Made by a program: the position numbers and the translations under genes
Part shown: piece by piece, positions 1 through 4,716 of the stretch
How the letters are laid out: the number at the start of each line of letters is the position of its first letter
Position numbering within the stretch: position 1 is the stretch's first letter
Notes under the pieces: model-generated
Told to the model about the DNA's origin: nothing
What the model saw: the letters and a program-made list of their open reading frames with translations, nothing else
The model's database searches: none
Assembly (NCBI GenBank): GCA_016193545.1
Contig: JACPSA010000009.1
Span: forward strand, 1-5,916
Direction of reading: 5' to 3'
DNA: 5,916 bases
DNA from: Chloroflexota bacterium
Lineage (GTDB): Bacteria; Chloroflexota; Dehalococcoidia; Dehalococcoidales; UBA2162

Positions 1-767
1 GGACCACCACCCTGGGCAAAAACCGGAGCCCGCCGCCCATTAGGATTATCCAGACTCTTGGCATCATAAGTCTCCTCACTACGCCCCATAAAGAAGGGAA
101 TCAGTCCCCCGAGGTGATGGTTCACTACCTTGAGATTAGGGTAGCGCTCCATAATCCCGGAGAAGACCAGACGGGATAGTATCAAAGCGGTTTCATAGGG
201 CCAGCCAAGATTATGAACCAGGTCATACTCGGCTTCATAAGCACGACCGGCTGAGCTTAACGGGTTTCTGGGATGGAAATAAACCGGAACGTCCAACTCG
301 GCGGCCTGGGCTAAGAAAGGCTCAAATGAGTCCAGCGGTTTTCCATCGATATTAGACAGGGTATTAATCGCCTTCAATCCCAGTGTCTTAATGGCCCGTT
401 CCATCTCCTTCCGACCACCCTGCTCCATCCCGGCTAACGGAATAGTGCCCGCTGCGATTAGCCGCCCCTTTGACTCCTCCATCAAACTGGCCATGCCCTC
501 ATTGAGTACCCGGGCATAAGCCAGCTGAGTCGCGACACCACCCGGCACCAGATTACAGTCCCAGAGCTGTTGTGGCGTTACTACCTGAAAGTCAATACCA
601 TTCTTGTCAAGATGTTCCAGCCGCCGGGGTACTTTATCATAGTAAGGCTTCTTTCGCGCCGTTTCTGAGAACTGCTCTGCCCTTTTTTTCGTCCATTCGC
701 CTCCTTTCTCAATGAGACGGTCGAAATACTTACTGGGCACGATATGCGCATGGGCATCAATAATCAT
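1..767 (-). CDS. Amidohydrolase-2 (ACMSD/decarboxylase-like) metalloenzyme, 3' end missing
   Basis: My translation gives 255 residues starting MIIDAHAHIV and running off the window edge. Seen: an N-terminal metal-binding HxH (His6, His8), a 'YFHP' strand end (His165), and 'MERYPNLKVVNHHLGG' (about 207-221) with His217/His218. These are the usual landmarks of the amidohydrolase_2 TIM-barrel family (aminocarboxymuconate-semialdehyde decarboxylase, gamma-resorcylate and 5-carboxyvanillate decarboxylases, 4-oxalomesaconate hydratase LigJ). The late metal-binding Asp would lie beyond the edge; family proteins are usually about 300-350 residues, so roughly 60-90 are missing. The start is firm: an AAGGAGG site at 774-780 lies 6 nt upstream, and an in-frame TAG directly precedes the ATG. 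It follows the aldolase gene after 100 bp with no convincing promoter between them, so co-transcription is likely. Inferred role: cytoplasmic metal-dependent decarboxylase or hydrolase of a carboxylated catabolic intermediate; the exact substrate is unknown. Confidence 0.9.
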   Translation of the reverse strand, partial: MIIDAHAHIVPSKYFDRLIEKGGEWTKKRAEQFSETARKKPYYDKVPRRLEHLDKNGIDFQVVTPQQLWDCNLVPGGVATQLAYARVLNEGMASLMEESKGRLIAAGTIPLAGMEQGGRKEMERAIKTLGLKAINTLSNIDGKPLDSFEPFLAQAAELDVPVYFHPRNPLSSAGRAYEAEYDLVHNLGWPYETALILSRLVFSGIMERYPNLKVVNHHLGGLIPFFMGRSEETYDAKSLDNPNGRRAPVFAQGGG

Positions 768-867
768 CTAACCCCTCCTTAATTTCTAGACAATCGAACA
801 ATTTGACAACGATATCTTTTGCCAGGTTCCCAATGTTTTTGCGCCAAGAGATTGTTGCCAGCTCATG

Positions 868-1584
868 TCATTTGGGCAGCCTTCCTCCCCAGTAAGCCCA
901 AAAAACCTGGTGTGACTCCTCAGAGTCACCCCTCCACCGGCGGCTAGATTCGGCCAACTCTTTGTCCGATAGAAACGGGCGCACCTTACCAAAACTTGCA
1001 GCCATAAGCATTAATTTAGCCGACCTTTCCAGGTTAAGAGTTACAATGCACGCTTGCTCGATGCTGGCGCCCACAGTAACCGCTCCGTGGCCTTTCATCA
1101 TGATGGCCATCTGGTCTCCCAAAAGTTGGGCCAGCTTCTTCCCATCCTGCGGCCTATTGATATGAGTCGATGAGTCGTATATAGGCGTCCCATTGCCAAA
1201 GACGGTTCCACCGGAAGCCACATAGACACCCGTCACCGGGGTTCCGGCAATACTCAAGGCTATAGTGACAGGAGGATGGGCATGGAGAACCGACTTAACA
1301 TCGCTGCGAACCTTGTAAACTTCTGTATGCAGATAGATTTCACCCACGGTCTCGCGCTCTCCCTCCACCACCTTGCCATCCAGATTTACGGTGTGAAAAT
1401 CGGCGGCGGTCGTATCCCGCAAAACGTGACCCTCTGAATGAATATGCGCCAGAATGCATATATGGTCGGTGCCGGGAATTCGAGCGCTAATGTGCCCTGA
1501 ATTCTCAATCAGTCCTTCATTCACCATAATACGCATCGCTGCGGCCAGTTTCTCCTTCATTGGTGAGCTATCGTTTACAGTCAC
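868..1584 (-). CDS. Class II aldolase/adducin-family protein
   Basis: Complete 238-residue protein, of typical length for the family. Seen: 'NSGHISAR' (28-35), matching the family's substrate/phosphate-binding N-(I/V)-S-x-R loop; 'GEIYLHTEVYK' with the acidic candidate Glu82; the metal-binding pair 'HAHPP' (His101, His103); and the third metal His166 in 'KGHGAVTVG'. These fit the zinc-dependent fold of fuculose-1-phosphate aldolase relatives. The family also includes non-sugar decarboxylases, such as the 3,4-dihydroxyphthalate decarboxylase type, and the aromatic-style neighbours make that subgroup plausible. Subgroup assignment is inference. The start is GTG (1582-1584), supported by AAGGAGG at 1590-1596 with a 5-nt spacer; the internal ATG at codon 9 lacks comparable support. 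It lies 142 bp after the isochorismatase-like gene, a gap holding a T-run hairpin and a leader repeat, so its expression may be controlled separately. Confidence 0.93.
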   Translation of the reverse strand: MTVNDSSPMKEKLAAAMRIMVNEGLIENSGHISARIPGTDHICILAHIHSEGHVLRDTTAADFHTVNLDGKVVEGERETVGEIYLHTEVYKVRSDVKSVLHAHPPVTIALSIAGTPVTGVYVASGGTVFGNGTPIYDSSTHINRPQDGKKLAQLLGDQMAIMMKGHGAVTVGASIEQACIVTLNLERSAKLMLMAASFGKVRPFLSDKELAESSRRWRGDSEESHQVFWAYWGGRLPK

Positions 1585-1637
1585 AATTCCCTCCTTCTTG
1601 ACTTAACCAGAATTCGGTCAGCCGCTCCTGCTGACAT
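1581..1637 (-). other. Possible 18-codon upstream ORF overlapping the aldolase start
   Basis: An ATG at 1637 opens a frame encoding MSAGAADRILVKSRRREL. Its TGA overlaps the GTG start of the aldolase gene in a GTGA arrangement typical of translational coupling. GGAGG lies only 2 nt before the ATG, closer than normal for initiation. The equivalent ATG in the second leader copy (4428) opens only 7 codons (4405-4428). Differences between the two copies do not favour silent positions, so coding constraint is not evident. It may be a coupling or leader ORF, or chance within a conserved leader. Confidence 0.25.
1590..1596 (-). promoter_or_regulatory. Ribosome-binding site fixing the GTG start of the aldolase gene
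   Basis: The minus strand reads AAGGAGG, then GAATT, then GTG. This consensus Shine-Dalgarno at 5-nt spacing decides for the GTG at 1584 over the downstream ATG (codon 9), which has no purine-rich site at a suitable distance. Confidence 0.8.
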
Positions 1638-1677
1638 CGCCTCCCCAAAATCACTTCATTAACCCGAACTAAAAAGG
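1609..1677 (-). repeat. Leader repeat, copy A (upstream of the aldolase)
   Basis: Aligned by eye with 4400-4464. The block 1609-1644 matches 4400-4435 without gaps at 28 of 36 positions, with 7 of the 8 differences being transitions. After a variable stretch, the end near the T-run (transcript TTTTTAGTTC) matches again. In transcript sense the shared parts are the T-run with AGTTC, a GTTA, a GGAGG-(T/C)G-ATGTC motif, and an AGGAG...GAATTCT tail. It sits in the 142-bp gap before the aldolase gene. Whether it acts as RNA, as a protein-binding site, or is only a duplication remnant is unknown. Confidence 0.6.
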
Positions 1678-1708
1678 TACCAGCAATCACCTGCAGTCAA
1701 AGTTACCT
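1671..1708 (-). terminator. Weak hairpin with T-run after the isochorismatase-like gene
   Basis: On the transcript, an AGGTA arm (1704-1708) can pair with TACCT (1675-1679), with some further possible inner pairs, and the second arm runs directly into a T5 run (1671-1675). The hairpin starts about 19 bp past the TAG of the isochorismatase-like gene. The stem is short and imperfect, so it could be a leaky terminator or an attenuator for the aldolase and amidohydrolase genes. Stability was not computed. Confidence 0.35.
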
Positions 1709-1726
1709 GAAAACAACCTGCCAGAA

Positions 1727-2461
1727 CTACACTGCCTGGGCATAACTCTTAGCGCTAATCCCTACTTCAGCCACATAGTCTAGCGCTTCTTCCATGGTAA
1801 TGACATCGGCGTATTTAGCGTTCAGGTCAAAAAGACTGACCAGATGGGACATCTCAAACCGGTCAAAGACGCATTCTTCTACCACAAAACAAGGAAAGCC
1901 ATTGGCCCAAGCATCGACTACACTGGCTCGCACACAACCTGAAGTAGTGCAGCCGGCCACCAGTAAACTATCGATCCCCATCGACCTCAAACATGAGAGC
2001 AGAGGTGTCCCAAAAAAGGCATTAGCCTTGGTCTTACTACCTATCACCAGTTCTGAAGGTAGAGGTGCAATCTCATCAACGATTTCATACCCTTCCAGGC
2101 GCGCTTTCAGGTCTACGGATTTGACAGTCTTGGATGACCCGCCCGGTGGCTTGGTCGACCCGGTACAGAATTGCAGTGTTACCGCATCATTAGCCGTGAA
2201 TATCGGCGGAATGTGTTTGTCCCGGCAGGCCGCCAGCAGTTTTTTGATACTGTCAAGTGCTACCCAAGCGGCTTCACCACAACTAGCACTGTATTCGTCA
2301 ACAGCTTCCATTACCGGCATCGACCTGGAGCCGACGAAGCCCCTGGTGACATCAATGATGATCAGCGCTGGTTTGACGCCGCGCGCCTGCCTGGCGCCAT
2401 ACTTCAGCTTTTGATATAAAGCCCGATCAGCCGCCGGCATGATTTTTTCCCAGGGTCTCAT
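1727..2461 (-). CDS. Isochorismatase-superfamily cysteine hydrolase (carbamoylsarcosine/maleamate amidase-like)
   Basis: Complete 244-residue protein. Seen: 'ALIIIDVTRGF' with catalytic Asp37; 'SKTKANAFFGT', where Lys143 is spaced from NAF as in the family's K-x3-(S/N)-A-F; and 'VAGCTTSGCVRAS' with nucleophile Cys176. This is the Asp-Lys-Cys triad of cysteine amidohydrolases. The TTSGCVRA form recalls N-carbamoylsarcosine amidase and maleamate amidohydrolase (NicF) more than true isochorismatases or nicotinamidases. Inferred reaction: hydrolysis of an amide or N-carbamoyl group, releasing ammonia, in the cytoplasm. The ATG at 2461 has GAGGAGG (2467-2473) at a 5-nt spacing. The gene follows SBP1 by 69 bp with no terminator-like T-run between, so it is probably read from the SBP1 transcript; transport of the substrate and removal of its nitrogen may therefore be coupled. 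The family assignment is strong; the substrate is not known. Confidence 0.93.
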   Translation of the reverse strand: MRPWEKIMPAADRALYQKLKYGARQARGVKPALIIIDVTRGFVGSRSMPVMEAVDEYSASCGEAAWVALDSIKKLLAACRDKHIPPIFTANDAVTLQFCTGSTKPPGGSSKTVKSVDLKARLEGYEIVDEIAPLPSELVIGSKTKANAFFGTPLLSCLRSMGIDSLLVAGCTTSGCVRASVVDAWANGFPCFVVEECVFDRFEMSHLVSLFDLNAKYADVITMEEALDYVAEVGISAKSYAQAV

Positions 2462-2474
2462 TGTATCCTCCTCG

Positions 2475-2517
2475 GCTGCTGGAGCTGATTAACATTTAGC
2501 TACCGGTCTCCAGCAGC
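2475..2517 (-). other. Intercistronic stem-loop between SBP1 and the cysteine hydrolase
   Basis: A perfect 10-bp inverted repeat (GCTGCTGGAG at 2475-2484, CTCCAGCAGC at 2508-2517) with a 23-nt loop. On the transcript it starts about 14 nt past the SBP1 stop and ends directly before the GAGGAGG ribosome-binding site of the next gene. No T-run follows, so it is not a normal intrinsic terminator. An RNA-stability or processing stem that sets the binding-protein-to-enzyme ratio is an inference; binding proteins are commonly made in excess in this way. Confidence 0.5.
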
Positions 2518-2530
2518 ATTGATTATTAAG

Positions 2531-4369
2531 TTAGTATCCCATTTCCTTCTTCAGCTTCTGGTCAATCCAGACATACTGGGTCCAGAAGTCACTATTAGCC
2601 GCTGCGTGATATTCACCGCGGTAACCTTTTAGCCACGACCACCATACGGTGTAGCTATATGGTGACGGTAAGGGCAAGTAATACGCCTGCTCAATCATGC
2701 GGGGCACAACACTACCATATACTGGGTATGCTTTGGCGTCGTCCAGCATAAAGTATTTGGCAAACTCAGCGATTGCCTGATTCAGAACCGGGTCATCAAT
2801 CATGCTCAGGTTACCCGAGTCCGTTGGCCGCCACTTCTGCCAGCCATACGGGGTATCAACGCCCGTCCATATGGCATCCTTATGCGTCCTGCCAGTGGAG
2901 ATCGAAGTGAAGACACCCCTTTCCTTTACCGCCAGTTCCACTTGTACGCCAACCTTAGCCAGATAGAACTTTACTAGGGACGCCTCATCAACGTCGCCTG
3001 CCTCTAGAATCAGCTCCATCTTAAAGCCATTAGAGTAGCCCGCCTCGGCCAGGAGTTTCTTGGCCTTGTCCGGGTCATACTTATAAAACTCCTGGGCAGA
3101 TGCTGGCAACTTGTCAAAGGGAATATGCCCCCCTAGTGATTCGAACATACGGTCGGGTGTTGTTGGGTAACTGTATAGGTCGGCTTCCCCACCGTAGTAA
3201 TCTTTAACTATTGTTTCCCGGTCAATTGCCATAAACAGTGCCTGCCTGACCCTCACGTCATACCAGGGTAGTTCCGGTTTGTCCACCCTCCAGGCCATCA
3301 GGCTTCCACGCCGATGGGCAGCATTGGATTGCAACTGGGGGTTAGCCTTTAGTAAACTCATGGCTTCTTCCCGCGTAAGTCCGTCCCTTTCGCCAAGATG
3401 GTCAATCTTGGCGGTGCGCAGCGCCGCCATTTGGGTGGACCTATCTTGTATATAAAGCCACCTAAGGGTGTCGATATAGGGCAGCTGATTTCCTTTACCC
3501 GGGCCAACGGGGTCCTTCCGCCAGTAGGTGGGATTCTTACGAAAGGTCATACTACTGCCAGGAACATAGTCAGTCAATATAAAGGGTCCTGTGATCGGGT
3601 TATTCTCATCGAAATTCTTTAGCACTTCAGGAGGGTGCATCCTCATGGATTGAGCCGTCCATTTGAATAGAGAGCCCAGGGTAGCCGGGCTGCCTTTGAT
3701 TTCAAGCGTCCACTTATCGGTGGCTTTTATCGATAGTGGCCACTCCTCCGGCAAAAGTCGCCCTTGAGAGTAGGGTTTAGCCAGATATCCGGGCTCACCT
3801 TTAGGCACCCAGCCGAATCCGCGCAGGTAGGTAAACTCGGCATCATAAGCATTGGCTTCTCTGCCGCCTACCAGTTGGCTGGACTTGCTCTTAGGGTCGA
3901 GTGCCCATCTATTCCCCTTACGGATATGGTAGATGATGGTGTCGTTGCCGACTATTTCCCAGCTCTCAGCAAACCCCCCTGTGAAGTGAAGAGGAGAAAT
4001 AACTTCGGTGACACCGTCATATTGAGCAGCACCATAACCGCCGGCCCGCCCCTTAGCCCAGTCCGCTGCCATTATAGCTTCAGTAACCTGGGCCAGGTGT
4101 TTGGGACCTGAACCGCCGCGTAGCTGGTCACTAAAAGCGGTCTGCTCATTTCTCCATATCGTTAACATACCGCCAGGCTGGGGTACTTCTGCTGTTGGTG
4201 CAGTTGGGGTTGTTGGCGTGGTTGGTGTCGTTGGCGCAGTTGGGGTCGTGGGCGCAGTTGGGGTTGTTGGCACCGCCGGTATCGTGGGCGCTGCCGGCGC
4301 GCAGGACGCCAGCACCAGAGATAACACCATAAGACAACTTAATAATAACCAGACAATCTTCCTTTTCAT
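2531..4369 (-). CDS. ABC transporter solute-binding lipoprotein, family 5 (SBP1)
   Basis: Complete 612-residue protein. The N-terminus (MKRK, then a hydrophobic core) ends in lipobox L20-A-S-C23, so it is a lipoprotein anchored outside the membrane. Residues 33-59 form a Pro/Thr spacer of nine xPT units. The rest fits SBP_bac_5 (DppA/OppA/NikA type): 'GFAESWEIVGNDTIIYHIRKGNRW' (132-155) is split here across the typical ESW and RKG landmarks; 'ITGPFILTDYVPGSS' (259-273) is followed by 'KNPTYW' (278-283); 'YDVRVRQALFMAID' lies at 370-383. Role: capture of a peptide, opine or other small organic solute for an ABC permease not in this window. The ATG has AAGGAGG (4377-4383) at a 7-nt spacing. A promoter and about 200-nt leader lie upstream. 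It is clearly paralogous to SBP2; both contain the identical 17-residue VKERGVFTSISTGRTHK (481-497 here). The ligand cannot be assigned from sequence. Confidence 0.95.
   Translation of the reverse strand: MKRKIVWLLLSCLMVLSLVLASCAPAAPTIPAVPTTPTAPTTPTAPTTPTTPTTPTAPTAEVPQPGGMLTIWRNEQTAFSDQLRGGSGPKHLAQVTEAIMAADWAKGRAGGYGAAQYDGVTEVISPLHFTGGFAESWEIVGNDTIIYHIRKGNRWALDPKSKSSQLVGGREANAYDAEFTYLRGFGWVPKGEPGYLAKPYSQGRLLPEEWPLSIKATDKWTLEIKGSPATLGSLFKWTAQSMRMHPPEVLKNFDENNPITGPFILTDYVPGSSMTFRKNPTYWRKDPVGPGKGNQLPYIDTLRWLYIQDRSTQMAALRTAKIDHLGERDGLTREEAMSLLKANPQLQSNAAHRRGSLMAWRVDKPELPWYDVRVRQALFMAIDRETIVKDYYGGEADLYSYPTTPDRMFESLGGHIPFDKLPASAQEFYKYDPDKAKKLLAEAGYSNGFKMELILEAGDVDEASLVKFYLAKVGVQVELAVKERGVFTSISTGRTHKDAIWTGVDTPYGWQKWRPTDSGNLSMIDDPVLNQAIAEFAKYFMLDDAKAYPVYGSVVPRMIEQAYYLPLPSPYSYTVWWSWLKGYRGEYHAAANSDFWTQYVWIDQKLKKEMGY
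4193..4273 (-). repeat. 9-bp tandem repeat encoding the xPT linker of SBP1
   Basis: Nine imperfect 9-bp units encode (V/T/A)-P-T nine times (SBP1 residues 33-59). On the plus strand the units read like GTTGGCGCA and GTTGGGGTT. The linker tethers the lipid anchor to the folded domain. Such short-period repeats gain and lose units by slippage, so length variation between strains is expected. Confidence 0.85.
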
Positions 4370-4399
4370 TTTCCTTCCTCCTTGCTTAGAGACTCCGTT

Positions 4400-4464
4400 A
4401 GAATTCAGTTAACCACTCCTATAGACATCACCTCCAAAGCTTTGCTAACTTGAACTAAAAAAGG
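4400..4464 (-). repeat. Leader repeat, copy B (upstream of SBP1)
   Basis: Second copy of the block at 1609-1677, here ending 30 bp before the SBP1 ATG. It keeps the T-run with AGTTC, a GTTA, GGAGGTGATGTC, and the AGGAG...GAATTCT tail; the middle is about 5 nt shorter than in copy A. GGAGGTGAT is complementary to the extended 16S 3' end, which may explain part of the conservation, but it is too close to its ATG (2 nt) for normal initiation. No leader copy is seen before the cysteine hydrolase or amidohydrolase genes. Confidence 0.6.
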
Positions 4465-4511
4465 CATCAGCTACCGCTATATATGTCACCTAGCAGCGGT
4501 TGCCGTGCCTT
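4457..4511 (-). promoter_or_regulatory. Attenuator-like hairpin with T6 run in the SBP1 leader
   Basis: On the transcript, AAGGCA (4506-4511) can pair with TGCCTT (4461-4466), enclosing an inner perfect stem ACCGCT (4495-4500) with AGCGGT (4473-4478). The outer arm runs into a T6 run (4457-4462). It lies about 60 nt after the predicted transcription start and about 90 nt before the SBP1 ATG, as a 5'-leader attenuator would. The alternative is a second, backup terminator for SBP2. No known riboswitch class is recognised. Folding energy was not computed. Confidence 0.4.
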
Positions 4512-4565
4512 CATTTCAGCTCCTAAACCCGGAAACTATCAGGCTATTTTAAGTTTATTTCACAT

Positions 4566-4584
4566 GTTAGGATTAAAGTCTAAC
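4566..4584. promoter_or_regulatory. Candidate operator palindrome overlapping the SBP1 promoter
   Basis: A 19-bp imperfect palindrome, GTTAGgaTTaAAgtCTAAC, has 5-bp perfect outer arms and a symmetric TT-A-AA centre. It covers the -10 hexamer and the predicted transcription start, where a repressor would block RNA polymerase. No regulator gene is in the window, and the binding family is unknown. Confidence 0.4.
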
Positions 4585-4605
4585 CTTTCTTTTTATCGTT
4601 GTCAA
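4577..4605 (-). promoter_or_regulatory. Sigma-70-type promoter for SBP1 and downstream genes
   Basis: On the minus strand TTGACA (4600-4605) is a perfect -35 hexamer, followed by exactly 17 bp and TAGACT (4577-4582) as a 4-of-6 -10 hexamer. The predicted start is near 4569-4570, giving a leader of about 200 nt. It lies just after the SBP2 stem-loop, so the two binding-protein genes probably belong to separate transcription units. Confidence 0.55.
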
Positions 4606-4658
4606 ACCAGCCGTCCGACTTACCAGTTAAACAAAGTTTACTGTTCTGGCGTAATAAG

Positions 4659-4690
4659 ACAGGGCTGGCAGTTAACACTGCCAGCCCTGT
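4659..4690 (-). terminator. Stem-loop terminator after SBP2
   Basis: A perfect 14-bp GC-rich inverted repeat (4659-4672 with 4677-4690) with a TAAC tetraloop starts 26 bp past the SBP2 stop. The transcript then reads CTTATTACG, a poor U-tract, so intrinsic termination may be incomplete; the stem may also protect the SBP2 mRNA 3' end. Position and strength make it the likely end of the upstream transcription unit. Confidence 0.65.
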
Positions 4691-4716
4691 TCTCTATAGC
4701 TACCTGTCTAACAAAC

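Noticed and set aside
802..814. 13-nt TTTGACAACGATA also found on the opposite strand at 4594-4606 in the SBP1 promoter
   Set aside because: One 13-nt match in a window of this size is not surprising by chance, and no -10 element follows it on the plus strand.
768..867. Promoter for the amidohydrolase gene in the 100-bp gap
   Set aside because: TTGTCA and TAGAAA occur on the minus strand, but only 15 bp apart and with weak hexamers; read-through from the aldolase gene is simpler.
1794..2414. 206-codon plus-strand open frame opposite the cysteine hydrolase gene
   Set aside because: It lies wholly antisense to a gene with clear catalytic motifs, has no recognisable domain, and is best explained as a mirror of that gene's codon use.
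4193..4273. Short-period repeat considered as a CRISPR or other repeat array
   Set aside because: The 9-bp period is in frame with SBP1 and encodes a Pro/Thr lipoprotein spacer; there are no spacers.
4101..4412. Plus-strand frame with a VGAVGVVGVVG-type repeat
   Set aside because: The repeat is the complement of the xPT linker of SBP1; no ribosome-binding site or domain supports it.
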